Shown here: piece after piece, positions 48,750 through 58,030 of the stretch
Layout of the letters: each line of letters begins with the position of its first letter
Numbering within the stretch: the first letter of the stretch is position 1
Source: Halopseudomonas pertucinogena
GTDB lineage: Bacteria > Pseudomonadota > Gammaproteobacteria > Pseudomonadales > Pseudomonadaceae
Direction: 5' to 3'
Assembly (NCBI RefSeq): GCF_014646575.1
Contig: NZ_BMNN01000009.1
Coordinates: 1 to 64,000 of the forward strand
Length of the DNA stretch: 64,000 nucleotides
Made by a program: the position numbers and the translations under genes
The notes under the pieces: model-generated
Seen by the model: only the letters and a program-made list of their open reading frames with translations
Database searches by the model: none
What the model was told of the DNA's origin: nothing

Positions 48750-50181
48750 GATTGTCCTGTTCCAGTTCGATGATGAAGCCGTCGCGGTGGTTGAACCAGG
48801 TTTCCCCGGTAATGGTCTGGCCAGTGGGCTGCACCCTGACCCGGAAGCCGGAGGCGGCGTGGTCGGCGCTGCCCAGGCTGATGATATGACTGAGCGCCAG
48901 CAGATCGGCGGCGTTCTCTACCGGCAGGTCGCGGCTGTCGATACGCCGGCCTGCACCCAGGGCGCTGCGCAGATAGTTACGCAGGCCGCTGGCATTGATC
49001 TGGAACGCCTGCTCCAGCAGCTGCTGGACGGCCAACTCGCGCCGGGTCTCCGGGTCCGGATCGCCGGGGTCGAGCATCTCGCTGTGCACCAGCCGCCGCA
49101 GCTGGCGCTCGCGCAGGCGTACCTGCTGCGGGTCGACCAGTTCCAGGCGAATGCTGGCCATGGCTTCCCCGGCGGCGGCCAGCCGGGCGTCGAACTCGGT
49201 CTGATCCAGCCCGCGCAGGGTGCTGCACAGGCCGACAATGTCGTTGTGCTTCTGGGTCTGCAGGTAGCTGAGCTGGCGGATAATGATGTCGGCGCGCTTG
49301 GTGAAGCTCTGCAGGGTGCGCCGCAGGGCCGGAAGCATGATCTCCGAGGCGTTGCGCAGGCGCAGCTCGATGCTGTCGAGCAGGTACCAGAGCACCGAAT
49401 TGCCCGGCTCCGCCACCAGGTCGGGCGCGACCCGGCGCAGTTCGCGCTCGGCATTGGCCTTCCAGGTGTTGGACTGGCGGCGGATGCGTTGCAGCACCTG
49501 CTGGATGCGGTCGCGGTGCTTTTCCACGCTGTCGGCGGACAGGCGGATGGCCACGTCCGGCAGGAAGCGCCGCTCCATGAAGTCGAAGAACTGGTCACTG
49601 GCCTGCTGCACCAGTTGCTGGGCTTCGACCTCGCGCACCAGCTGGCGCTTGCGCTCTTCCAGCTCGGCGATGATGTCGGTGAAGTCGGCAATGATCCGCT
49701 CGGAATACTCGAAGGCATCCAGCAGGTCGTAGACCTCGCCGCGTTCGGCAAAGGCCGACAGGGCGTTGAGGGTATTACGGGTATTGCGGTGGCGGGTGCG
49801 CAGGCTGCGGCCGTCGGCCTCCACCAGGGGTTGGGTGAACAGTCGACCGGTGCGGCTGAAGGGGTAGGTGGATTGGAAGGTGGCCTGGTCTACCTGTCGC
49901 TCCAGCCAGCCATGCTCGACCAGGTTGTTGAGAATCCAGCCGGCCTGTTCGCGGTTGTTCCTGAAGCGGCCCTGGTCTTCATCCTCGCTGTCGAGCAGGG
50001 GCGCCCGTTCCAGCGCCTCGCTGAAGATATCCAGTACCTGTTCGCGTTTGAGTGATTCGCCGTAGTCGGCGTTGGCACTGTACAGCCGCTCGTGCAGCAG
50101 GCGCAGACACTCGACGATCTGCTCGCGGTACTTGCTGGTCAGCGGGCGGAAGAAGTGCAGACGCTCGTTGCTGAAGAACAT
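48742..50181 (-). CDS. mksF: MksF/JetA kleisin (DUF3375)
   Basis: The 479-residue protein starts MFFSNERLHFFRPLTSKYRE and is largely helical, with a winged-helix N-terminus, a middle helical bundle and C-terminal winged helix, as in MukF-like kleisins (DUF3375). It bridges the two MksB heads. It leads the operon. The ATG is preceded by a GC palindrome (CCGGGCCCGG, 50185-50194) instead of a normal ribosome site. Confidence 0.88.
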   Translation of the reverse strand: MFFSNERLHFFRPLTSKYREQIVECLRLLHERLYSANADYGESLKREQVLDIFSEALERAPLLDSEDEDQGRFRNNREQAGWILNNLVEHGWLERQVDQATFQSTYPFSRTGRLFTQPLVEADGRSLRTRHRNTRNTLNALSAFAERGEVYDLLDAFEYSERIIADFTDIIAELEERKRQLVREVEAQQLVQQASDQFFDFMERRFLPDVAIRLSADSVEKHRDRIQQVLQRIRRQSNTWKANAERELRRVAPDLVAEPGNSVLWYLLDSIELRLRNASEIMLPALRRTLQSFTKRADIIIRQLSYLQTQKHNDIVGLCSTLRGLDQTEFDARLAAAGEAMASIRLELVDPQQVRLRERQLRRLVHSEMLDPGDPDPETRRELAVQQLLEQAFQINASGLRNYLRSALGAGRRIDSRDLPVENAADLLALSHIISLGSADHAASGFRVRVQPTGQTITGETWFNHRDGFIIELEQDNHA

Positions 50182-50209
50182 GACCCGGGCCCGGAAAGAT
50201 TAAAGGGGC

Positions 50210-50215
50210 ATTATG
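50210..50215 (-). promoter_or_regulatory. Candidate -10 box of the mks operon
   Basis: CATAAT on the minus strand lies 29 bp before the mksF ATG; the best -35 (GTGAAC, 17 bp upstream) is weak. A low-level or regulated promoter is possible. Confidence 0.35.
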
Positions 50216-50262
50216 CCGGATCAATCAGACCGGTTCACGCCGCTTTTGTGCGATCAGGGGGG

Positions 50263-52146
50263 TTACAGATTCGTCGCCAGTCGCTGGCGAATGGCCCGCT
50301 CGATACCCGCCGCATCCAGCCCGCACTCGGCCAGCATATTGGCCGGCTTGTCGTGCTCGATATACAGGTCAGGCAGGCCGAGGTTGAGCACCGGAACCTG
50401 TATCCCCTGGGCCAGCAACCATTCGTTCACCGCGCTGCCGGCGCCGCCCATGATGGCGTTCTCTTCTACAGTGACCAGTAACTCGTGGCTGTCTGCCAGC
50501 TGCTGCATCAGCGCAGTATCCAGCGGCTTGATGAAACGCATGTTGGCGACGGTGGCATCGAGGCTTTCGGCGGCGGCCAGTGCATTGGCATGCAGGGTGC
50601 CGAAGCAGAGGATGGCGACACCCTCACCCTGACGGGTGATCTCCCCCTTGCCGATCGGCAGCGGCAGCAGGGTCTGCTCGACGGGCACGCCCGGGCCGGT
50701 GCCGCGGGGGTAGCGCACCGCGGCCGGGCCGTTGTACAGGAAGCCCGTGCTGAGCATCTGGCGGGTCTCGTTCTCGTCCGCCGGTGCCATGATCAGCATG
50801 TTGGGGATGCAGCGCAGGTAGCTCAGGTCGAAGCTGCCGGCATGGGTCGGCCCGTCCTCGCCGACCAGCCCGGCCCGGTCAATGGCGAACAGTACGTCCA
50901 GGTCCTGCAGGGCAACGTCGTGGATCAGCTGATCATAGGCGCGTTGCAGGAAGGTGGAATAGATCGCCACCACTGGCTTGGCGCCTTCGCAGGCCATGCC
51001 GGCGGCGAGGGTCACCGCGTGCTGTTCGGCGATGGCCACATCGAAATAACGCTGGGGAAAGCGTTCGGCGAAGGCGATCAGGTCGGAGCCTTCTTTCATC
51101 GCCGGGGTGATGCCGATCAGACGCGGGTCGGCTTCGGCCATGTCGCACAGCCACTGGCCGAAGATGTTCGAATAACGGGGTTTGCTGACGCCGTTGCTGG
51201 CCGGTTTGGGCTCCAGCTTGGTGATGGCGTGATAGCCGATCGGGTCCGCCTCGGCGGGAGAGAAGCCCTTGCCCTTGCGGGTGACCACGTGCAGGAACTG
51301 CGGGCCCTTGAGCTGGCGCATGTTGCCGAGCGTGGTGATCAGGGTCGGCAGGTCGTGACCATCAATCGGGCCGATGTAATTCCAGCCCAGCTCCTCGAAC
51401 AGCACGCCCGGGGCGAGCATCGCCTTGGCCGTTTCCTCGGTCTTGCGCGCCAGCTCCCAGGCAGGCGGGAGCTTGGACAGCACCTTCTTGCTGCCCTCGC
51501 GCATGTGGGCGTAGGTCCGGCTTGAGAGAATCTTGGCCAGGTAGTTGGAGAGGCCGCCGACGTTGCGGGAAATCGACATGTCGTTGTCGTTGAGCACCAC
51601 CAGCATGTCCGCATCGGCCTCGCCGGCGTGGTTGAGTGCCTCAAATGCCATGCCAGCGGTCATTGCGCCGTCGCCGATAACCGCCACGGTGCGACGGTCC
51701 AGCCCCTGGAGGCGGGAGGCGATCGCCATGCCCATGCCTGCGCTGATCGAGGTGCTGGAGTGGCCCACGCCGAAGGTGTCATAAGGGCTTTCGCTGCGCC
51801 GGGGAAAGGCGGAGATACCATCCTTCTGGCGCAAGGTCGCCATCTCTTCGCGGCGCCCGGTGAGGATCTTGTGCGGGTAGGCCTGATGACCCACGTCCCA
51901 CACCAGCCGGTCTTCGGGGGTCTGGTAGATGTAGTGCAGGGCGATGGTCAGCTCAATGACACCGAGGCCCGCGCCGAAATGACCGCCGGTCTGGCCGACG
52001 CTCCACAGCAGGAACAGGCGCAGCTCGTCGGCCAGCTCGGGCAACTGGGATGGGTCCAGAGCGCGCAGTCGGTCGGGGCTGTCAATGCTGTCCAGCAGCG
52101 GGGTACTGGGGCGTTCGCGGGGTATTTCGTGGAAGATCCTGGGCAT
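50263..52146 (-). CDS. dxs: 1-deoxy-D-xylulose-5-phosphate synthase
   Basis: The 627-residue TPP enzyme joins pyruvate and glyceraldehyde 3-phosphate in the first step of the MEP pathway. The TPP motif is [18 protein letters not shown] with NDNDMSIS, and [15 protein letters not shown] holds the glutamate that activates TPP. C-terminal transketolase domain ends before LPDLYIEH. It is followed by the mks operon and preceded by ispA, both on the same strand. Confidence 0.96.
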   Translation of the reverse strand: MPRIFHEIPRERPSTPLLDSIDSPDRLRALDPSQLPELADELRLFLLWSVGQTGGHFGAGLGVIELTIALHYIYQTPEDRLVWDVGHQAYPHKILTGRREEMATLRQKDGISAFPRRSESPYDTFGVGHSSTSISAGMGMAIASRLQGLDRRTVAVIGDGAMTAGMAFEALNHAGEADADMLVVLNDNDMSISRNVGGLSNYLAKILSSRTYAHMREGSKKVLSKLPPAWELARKTEETAKAMLAPGVLFEELGWNYIGPIDGHDLPTLITTLGNMRQLKGPQFLHVVTRKGKGFSPAEADPIGYHAITKLEPKPASNGVSKPRYSNIFGQWLCDMAEADPRLIGITPAMKEGSDLIAFAERFPQRYFDVAIAEQHAVTLAAGMACEGAKPVVAIYSTFLQRAYDQLIHDVALQDLDVLFAIDRAGLVGEDGPTHAGSFDLSYLRCIPNMLIMAPADENETRQMLSTGFLYNGPAAVRYPRGTGPGVPVEQTLLPLPIGKGEITRQGEGVAILCFGTLHANALAAAESLDATVANMRFIKPLDTALMQQLADSHELLVTVEENAIMGGAGSAVNEWLLAQGIQVPVLNLGLPDLYIEHDKPANMLAECGLDAAGIERAIRQRLATNL

Positions 52147-52253
52147 CTAACAAGGGCTCTGATTGCCGCTCGGGCGGCAGGAAACAAGGGCGCAGTTTAA
52201 CCGATCGGGCCCATTAGCCCAACTCCGGCCGCTGCCGGCCGTCCATACGCTGC

Positions 52254-53141
52254 TCAGTGCTGTCTCTCGATGATGTACCGGGCCAACTGACGCAGACGGT
52301 CTGCACCATCGGCAAAGTCGTCGAGGGCGGTTATGGCCTGATCACACAGCGAGCGGGCCAGCTCATGGGCACCCTGCAGGCCGAGCAGGGAAGGGAAGGT
52401 CGGCTTGCCGCGAACGGCGTCGGCACCGTGCTGCTTGCCGAGGGTCTGGGTGTTGCCCTCCACATCGAGAATGTCGTCCTGCACCTGGAACGCCAGGCCG
52501 ATGCAGTCGGCATAGCGCTCCAGCGCGGCCATCTGTGCGCTGTCGGCACGCTCGGAGGCCAGTGCGCCCAGCTGCACGCTGGCACGGATGAGAGCGCCGG
52601 TCTTGCGCTGGTGCATGTCTTCCAGATCGGGCTGCTGCAGTTGGCGGCCGACCGCGCCCAGGTCGATGGCCTGGCCGCCGACCATGCCGCTGGGCCCGGC
52701 AGCCCGGGCCAGCAGCGTGGTCATCTGCAGTCGGGTAGCGGGCTGCCACTGCTCGGTGCGGCTGATCCATTCGAAGGCCAGCGCCTGCAGTCCGTCCCCG
52801 GCGAGGATGGCGGTGGCCTCGTCAAAGGCGCGATGACAGGTGGGCTGGCCACGGCGCAGATCGTCATCGTCCATCGCCGGCAGGTCGTCATGGATAAGCG
52901 AGTAGGCGTGGATCAGCTCCACCGCCGCCGCTGCGGGATCCACCTGCTCAACAGGCACGCCCAGGGCTTCGCCGCTGGCATAGGCCAGTACCGGGCGTAT
53001 CCGTTTGCCGCCACCCATGACGCTGTAGCGCATGGCGGCATACAGGCGCTCGAGCTGCGGCAGCGGGTTCTGCAGCTGACTGTCCAGATGCGCTTCTATG
53101 CGTTTCTGACACTGGCTGAGGTAGTGATCGAAGCCGGTCAT
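52254..53141 (-). CDS. ispA: Farnesyl diphosphate synthase
   Basis: The 295-residue prenyltransferase has the first aspartate-rich motif [10 protein letters not shown] and the second DDILD, with [18 protein letters not shown] near the N-terminus. It makes geranyl and farnesyl diphosphate from the Dxs-pathway products. The ATG at 53141 overlaps xseB by ATGA; the open frame up to 53237 lies inside xseB and is not conserved. Confidence 0.95.
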   Translation of the reverse strand: MTGFDHYLSQCQKRIEAHLDSQLQNPLPQLERLYAAMRYSVMGGGKRIRPVLAYASGEALGVPVEQVDPAAAAVELIHAYSLIHDDLPAMDDDDLRRGQPTCHRAFDEATAILAGDGLQALAFEWISRTEQWQPATRLQMTTLLARAAGPSGMVGGQAIDLGAVGRQLQQPDLEDMHQRKTGALIRASVQLGALASERADSAQMAALERYADCIGLAFQVQDDILDVEGNTQTLGKQHGADAVRGKPTFPSLLGLQGAHELARSLCDQAITALDDFADGADRLRQLARYIIERQH

Positions 53142-53377
53142 GGGGCCGGGTCCTGGAAAGGCTCGGTGGTCAACTGGCCATCCTGCTCGAGCAGCAGGGC
53201 AACCTTCTGTTCGGCCTGGGTCAGGGCCTGCTGGCATTCGCGGGTGAGCGCCACCCCCTGCTCGAACGCGCCGAGGGATTCTTCCAGGCTCAGATTGCCA
53301 CTCTCGAGCCGCTCAACGAGGCTCTGCAGGGCCTCGAGCGATTGCTCGAAATCGATGGCTTTGTCAGTGGTGGCCAT
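53138..53377 (-). CDS. xseB: Exodeoxyribonuclease VII small subunit
   Basis: The 79-residue helical protein has [19 protein letters not shown] and [20 protein letters not shown], the XseB pattern. It activates XseA for single-strand DNA degradation. xseB-ispA-dxs is a common gammaproteobacterial order. No ORF resembling xseA is nearby. Confidence 0.95.
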   Translation of the reverse strand: MATTDKAIDFEQSLEALQSLVERLESGNLSLEESLGAFEQGVALTRECQQALTQAEQKVALLLEQDGQLTTEPFQDPAP

Positions 53378-53472
53378 GGGTCATACCTCGGTTGCAATGG
53401 TTGAAAAACGGCTGAACATTACCCGCGCCGGTATCGGCGGTCAATCCAGGAGCGGCGGGCTGACGCAGTGCA

Positions 53473-54195
53473 TTACAGATCACCCCACAGATGCTGGGCG
53501 ATGCCCACGGCAACCACCGGGGCCGTCTCCGTGCGCAGGACCCGGGGCCCGAAGCGCGCTGCGTGAAAGCCTGCCGCCTCCGCCAGGTCGATTTCACCGG
53601 CGCTGAGTCCGCCCTCGGGCCCGATCAGCAGGCCCAGCGTCGCCGGCGCCGGGAGGCTGCGCAGGTCCTGATCGGTGCGGTGATGCAACACCAGCTTGAG
53701 GTCGGCCTGCAGGCCGGTCAGCCAGTCGGCCAGCGCGACGGGGGCATGAATGGCCGGCACCCGGCTGCGACCGCACTGCTCGCAGGCGCTCACTGCGATC
53801 TGCTGCCAGTGCTGCTGGCGCTTGTCGGCGCGCTCGCCCTGCAGGCGCACCTCGCAGCGCTCGGTGAACAGCGGGGTGATCTCGGCGACCCCCAGTTCGA
53901 CCGCTTTCTGGATCGCCCAGTCCATGCGCTCTCCTCTGGATACGGCCTGGCCCAGATGAATCTGCAGCGGCGACTCCGCCAGACCGCTGACCGGCGCGCC
54001 GAGAGCCAGGCGCACCTCGCGCTTGCTGACGTCGAGAATCTCGCCGGGCCACTCCTGGCCCGACCCGTTGAATATCTGTACCGGTGCGCCCGGCCCGAGG
54101 CGCAGCACACGCCCGATGTAATGGGCGAGGTCGCCTTCCAGAGACTGCTCGCCGCTGGCCAGTGGCGCATCAAGATAGAACCGGGATATACGCAT
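53473..54195 (-). CDS. rsmE: 16S rRNA (uracil-1498-N3)-methyltransferase
   Basis: The 240-residue SPOUT enzyme starts MRISRFYLDAPL and carries the trefoil-knot SAM site LIGPEGGLSAGEIDLAEAAGF and FGPRVLRTETAPVVA near the C-terminus. It methylates U1498 in 16S rRNA. It lies 3 bp downstream of bioA on the same strand, as recalled for P. aeruginosa. Confidence 0.95.
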   Translation of the reverse strand: MRISRFYLDAPLASGEQSLEGDLAHYIGRVLRLGPGAPVQIFNGSGQEWPGEILDVSKREVRLALGAPVSGLAESPLQIHLGQAVSRGERMDWAIQKAVELGVAEITPLFTERCEVRLQGERADKRQQHWQQIAVSACEQCGRSRVPAIHAPVALADWLTGLQADLKLVLHHRTDQDLRSLPAPATLGLLIGPEGGLSAGEIDLAEAAGFHAARFGPRVLRTETAPVVAVGIAQHLWGDL

Positions 54196-54198
54196 GGG

Positions 54199-55551
54199 TC
54201 AGTCCCGGGTTGCCCGTTCGATCCCTTCCCAGGCGACGCTGGCCAGGTGGTCGATCTGATCGGGGGTGATCACATAGGGCGGCATGAAATACACGACGCT
54301 GCCGAGCGGGCGCAGTAATGCCTCGTTGCGCAGACCGTACTCATAGACGCGGATGCCACGGCGCTCCTGCCAGGGGTAGGCGGCACGGGTGGCCTTGTCC
54401 CTGACCATCTCGATCGCCAGTACCATGCCGGTCTGGCGCACTTCGCCGACATGGGGGTGGTCGGCAAAATGTGCGGTCGCCCGGCCCATGTGGGCAGCCA
54501 GTGTCTTGTTGCTCTCGATCACGTTGTTCTGCTCGAACAGGTCCAGTGTGGCCAGCGCTGCAGAGCAGGCCAGCGGGTTGCCGGTATAGCTGTGAGAGTG
54601 CAGAAACGCGCGCAGGGTTTCGTAGTCATCATAGAACGCCTGATAAATGTCGTCGGTGGTCAGGCAGACCGACATGGGCAGGTAGCCACCGGTCAGCGCC
54701 TTGGAGAGGCACAGGAAGTCCGGGCTCATGCCGGCCTGCTCACAGGCGAACATGCTGCCGGTGCGGCCGAAGCCGACGGCGATCTCGTCGTGGATGAGGT
54801 GGACGCCGTAGCGGTCGCAGGCCTCGCGCAGCAGTTTCAGGTAGATCGGGTGATACATGCGCATGCCGCCGGCACACTGGATCAGCGGCTCGATGATGAC
54901 GGCGGCGACCTGCTCGTGGTGCTGCTCCAGCGCGCGCTCCATGTGCCCGAACATGAGGCGGCTGTGCTCCTCCCAGCTGGCGCCCGGCTCGCGTTCGTAG
55001 CAGTCGGGGGAGGGTACCGTGATCACGTCCATCAGCAATGGTTCGTAGGTCTCCTTGTACAGCGCCACATCGCCGACCGCGAGCGCGGCCAGTGTCTCGC
55101 CGTGGTAACTGTTGGACAGGGTAATGAAGCGCTTCTTTTCCGGCTTGCCGCTGTTGAGCCAGTAATGGAAGCTCATTTTCAGCGCGACTTCGATACAGGA
55201 TGAGCCGTTGTCGGCATAGAAACAGCGGGTCAGCGGCGCGGGGGTAATATCGACCAGCCGCTCGGACAGCTCAATCACCGCCTGGTGTGAGAAGCCGCCG
55301 AGGATGACGTGTTCGAGAGTGTCCAGCTGCTGCTTGATCCGCTCGTTGATGTAGGGGTTGGCGTGGCCGAATACGTTGACCCACCAGGAGCTCACTGCAT
55401 CCAGATAACGGTTGCCGTTGAAGTCATGCAGCCAGACGCCCTCGCCCCGCTTGATCGGGATGATGGGCATGTGCTCGTGATCCTTCATCTGGGTGCAGGG
55501 ATGCCACAGCACCGAAAGGTCGCGCTGCATCCATTGATTGTTGAGCCCCAT
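54199..55551 (-). CDS. bioA: Adenosylmethionine-8-amino-7-oxononanoate aminotransferase
   Basis: The 450-residue class III aminotransferase converts KAPA to DAPA in biotin synthesis, with SAM as amino donor. It starts MGLNNQWMQRDLSVLWHPCT; SSWWVNVFGHANP, the PLP lysine in LSKALTGGYLPMS and FHSHSYTGNPLACSAA are visible. The ATG at 55551 is chosen for the conserved N-terminus; the frame runs open to 55803 inside vfr. Other bio genes are not in the window. Confidence 0.94.
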   Translation of the reverse strand: MGLNNQWMQRDLSVLWHPCTQMKDHEHMPIIPIKRGEGVWLHDFNGNRYLDAVSSWWVNVFGHANPYINERIKQQLDTLEHVILGGFSHQAVIELSERLVDITPAPLTRCFYADNGSSCIEVALKMSFHYWLNSGKPEKKRFITLSNSYHGETLAALAVGDVALYKETYEPLLMDVITVPSPDCYEREPGASWEEHSRLMFGHMERALEQHHEQVAAVIIEPLIQCAGGMRMYHPIYLKLLREACDRYGVHLIHDEIAVGFGRTGSMFACEQAGMSPDFLCLSKALTGGYLPMSVCLTTDDIYQAFYDDYETLRAFLHSHSYTGNPLACSAALATLDLFEQNNVIESNKTLAAHMGRATAHFADHPHVGEVRQTGMVLAIEMVRDKATRAAYPWQERRGIRVYEYGLRNEALLRPLGSVVYFMPPYVITPDQIDHLASVAWEGIERATRD

Positions 55552-55622
55552 GGGTACCTCGCCGGTCGATGATCTGCCGGCGATTGTATCGCAGTGCAGC
55601 GGATGCTGCAGACGTACGCCGC

Positions 55623-56267
55623 CTACCGGGTGCCGAACACCACCATGGTCTTGCCCTTGACGTGGATCAGACCCTGCTCTTCCAGGGTCTTGAGTACCCG
55701 GCCGACCATCTCGCGCGAGCAGCCGACGATACGACCTATTTCCTGGCGGGTGATCTTGATCTGCATGCCGTCCGGGTGGGTCATGGCATCGGGCTGCTTG
55801 CACAGCTCCAGCAGGGTGCCCGCGACCCGGCCGGTGACATCCAGGAAGGCGAGATCGCCGACCTTGCGGGTAGTGCGGCGCAGGCGGTCAGCCATCTGCC
55901 GGCCTACCACATAGAGCAGCTCGGGATCGCGGGCGGTGATCTCACGGAATTTGGCGTAGGGCAGCTCGGCGAGTTCGCATTCGGTCTTGGCCTTGACCCA
56001 GGCGCTGCGGTCCTGCTCGGCCTGCTCTTCGTCAAACAGGCCCATTTCGCCGAAGAAATCGCCCGGGTTGAGGTAGGCGATGATCATATCGCGGCCCTGG
56101 TCGTCCTCGATCGAGATGGTGACCGAGCCCTTGACGATATAGAACAGGCGATCGGAAACGTCTCCTGCATGAATGATGGTACTGCGAGGGCCAAAGCGCC
56201 GACGATAACAATGTCCCAGAAACACATCGAGATTTTTTATTTTGGGTATCGGGGAGAGAGCAGCCAT
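55623..56267 (-). CDS. vfr: cAMP receptor-type regulator Vfr
   Basis: The 214-residue CRP-family protein has a cyclic-nucleotide domain (about 10-125: [10 protein letters not shown] and [10 protein letters not shown], the cAMP pocket) and an [23 protein letters not shown] (about 167-186) nearly identical to Vfr. Vfr controls virulence, type IV pili and quorum sensing in P. aeruginosa. I chose the ATG at 56267 because AGGA has proper spacing and the length equals Vfr; the ATG at 56276 has AGG directly adjacent. A vfr-to-erpA block follows PAO1 order. Confidence 0.93.
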   Translation of the reverse strand: MAALSPIPKIKNLDVFLGHCYRRRFGPRSTIIHAGDVSDRLFYIVKGSVTISIEDDQGRDMIIAYLNPGDFFGEMGLFDEEQAEQDRSAWVKAKTECELAELPYAKFREITARDPELLYVVGRQMADRLRRTTRKVGDLAFLDVTGRVAGTLLELCKQPDAMTHPDGMQIKITRQEIGRIVGCSREMVGRVLKTLEEQGLIHVKGKTMVVFGTR

Positions 56268-56444
56268 TTTTGTCATCCTGTCACATTGATCAAGCAGACC
56301 ATGGAGTCATGGGCATCCTTGCAGCCTCGTCATGAGACCAAACCCGATTATGTCCAGTTTCATTGACAAAGGCCAGCGCCTGAGCCGGGGGCCGATTGTG
56401 CTATTCTCCGCCGCCTGTGAATGATGCGTTCAGGGGAGAGTGGA

Positions 56445-56867
56445 ATGAAGGCGCAGATCAAATGGGTCGACGGTGCAATGTTTCTTGGCGAGTCCGGTAG
56501 CGGACATACCATCGTCATGGATGGCCCCGAGGAAGCCGGCGGGCGCAACATGGGCGTACGGCCGATGGAGACGGTGCTGATCGGATTGGGTGGCTGCGCC
56601 AGTTACGACGTGGTCAGCATTCTGAAAAAGGGTCGCCAGGACGTGCGTGACGTCCGCACCGTACTGGAAGCAGAACGTGCCGACAGCGAGCCGAAGGTGT
56701 TCACCCGCATCCATGTGCACTTCGTTGTGAGCGGCAAGCAGCTGAAGGAAGCCCAGGTGAAGCGGGCGGTGGAGCTGTCGGCGGAGAAATACTGTTCGGC
56801 GTCCATCATGCTCGGGCGCGGCGGTGTGGAAATCACCCACGACTACGAAATCATCGATGTGGACTGA
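56445..56867 (+). CDS. OsmC/Ohr-family redox protein
   Basis: The 140-residue protein has the OsmC fold with both reactive cysteines: in LGGCASYDVV (about residue 58) and in AEKYCSASIML (about 118). This YhfA-like branch reduces organic peroxides in relatives. The ATG at 56445 follows GGGGAGAG. It is divergent from vfr. Confidence 0.85.
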   Translation: MKAQIKWVDGAMFLGESGSGHTIVMDGPEEAGGRNMGVRPMETVLIGLGGCASYDVVSILKKGRQDVRDVRTVLEAERADSEPKVFTRIHVHFVVSGKQLKEAQVKRAVELSAEKYCSASIMLGRGGVEITHDYEIIDVD

Positions 56868-56899
56868 AGCGCAGCACCGCTGCGCTTCGTGATCCTCGG

Positions 56900-57544
56900 T
56901 CAGATGCGGTAGGTGACGCTGGTCATCACCTTGGACATCATCTTCATGGCGGCCTTTACCGGGCGCGGGAAGACTACCCCGCCGGCCTGCAGTGCCTGGC
57001 TGCCATGCTCGATCTCGTCTTCGCGCATCTGCTCGAGGATGGCGCGGGACTTGAGGTCATCTTCCGGCAGCTGGGTCAGGTGATCGTCCAGATGCCGCTC
57101 CACCAGCTGCTCGGTGGCGGCAACGAAGCCCAGGCTGATGCGGTCGCTGATCTTGCCGGCGACCGCGCCGATGCCGAAGGACAGACCATAGAACACCGGG
57201 TTCAACACGCTGGTACGGCTGCCCAGTTCGTTCAGGCGTTGTTCGCACCAGGCCAGGTGATCGACCTCTTCGGCGGCGGCCTGCTCCATCTGTTCGCGGA
57301 TGTCCGGCAGTCGGGCTGTCAGTGCCTGGCCCTGATACAGCGCCTGGGCGCACACTTCCCCGGTATGGTTGATGCGCATCAGCCCGGCAACATGCTGGCG
57401 CTGGGCATCATCGATGGTATCGCTGCGCAGGTGCTGGGCCGGCGAGGGCCGGGCAGCCTGTGCGGCCCCGGGCACCAGGGTGCGCATGGCCTGCTCGCCC
57501 TGGACCAGCAGACGGTCGAACAGGCTGTATTGACGTGTACTCAT
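56900..57544 (-). CDS. coq7: 2-polyprenyl-3-methyl-6-methoxy-1,4-benzoquinone hydroxylase
   Basis: The 214-residue di-iron enzyme carries out a late ring hydroxylation in ubiquinone synthesis. Two ferritin-like repeats hold the iron ligands: [44 protein letters not shown] and EDEIEHG. Length fits bacterial Coq7. It needs oxygen, in contrast with UbiF-type enzymes. The HIT gene converges in the same direction 61 bp upstream. Confidence 0.94.
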   Translation of the reverse strand: MSTRQYSLFDRLLVQGEQAMRTLVPGAAQAARPSPAQHLRSDTIDDAQRQHVAGLMRINHTGEVCAQALYQGQALTARLPDIREQMEQAAAEEVDHLAWCEQRLNELGSRTSVLNPVFYGLSFGIGAVAGKISDRISLGFVAATEQLVERHLDDHLTQLPEDDLKSRAILEQMREDEIEHGSQALQAGGVVFPRPVKAAMKMMSKVMTSVTYRI

Positions 57545-57605
57545 GTAATTCTCCTGAAACCGGCTTCAAGTATAGCGGTTGAATCAGCTGCAGGGTTGTT
57601 CGAGA

Positions 57606-57944
57606 TCAACCCGGGGGCCAGTTCATCTGGCGCTGTCCCAGTACATGCAGGTGGATGTGGTAGACCGTCTGGCTGCCCATTTCCCTGCAGTTGAAGACGG
57701 TGCGAAAGCCTCCTTCGCAACCCAGTTCCAGGGCGAGCCGCTGGGCCGTATAGGTCATGTAACCGACCAGTTCGCAATCTTCCTCTGTCATATCGTTGAG
57801 GGTAGCGATATGCTTTTTCGGGATAACCAGAAAGTGCACCGGCGCCTGGGGGTTGATGTCATGGAAGGCCAGTACGCGGTCATCCTCGAAGATGGTTTTC
57901 GATGGGATCTTGCCTTCGGCAATGCTGCAGAACAGACAATTCAC
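57606..57944 (-). CDS. HIT family nucleotide hydrolase (HinT-like)
   Basis: The 112-residue protein has the histidine triad HIHLHVLG (about 98-105) and starts MNCLFCSIAEGKIPSKTIFEDD. HinT proteins split phosphoramidates such as AMP-NH2 and aminoacyl-AMP. It lies upstream of coq7 and back to back with the AAA+ ATPase gene. Confidence 0.93.
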   Translation of the reverse strand: MNCLFCSIAEGKIPSKTIFEDDRVLAFHDINPQAPVHFLVIPKKHIATLNDMTEEDCELVGYMTYTAQRLALELGCEGGFRTVFNCREMGSQTVYHIHLHVLGQRQMNWPPG

Positions 57945-58030
57945 GGTGCTCTCCTTGTTATGAGTCGGGCAACCAGTGTAACCAACCCGCAGGCGGACAT
58001 GACAGCGCCTCTTGCAGGCAGGGATGCGCC

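Noticed and set aside
56268-56290. CRP/Vfr-like site TGTGACAGGATGACA just before vfr
   Set aside because: The half-sites are 5 bp apart instead of 6 and the site overlaps the ribosome site; the match is too weak to call autoregulation.
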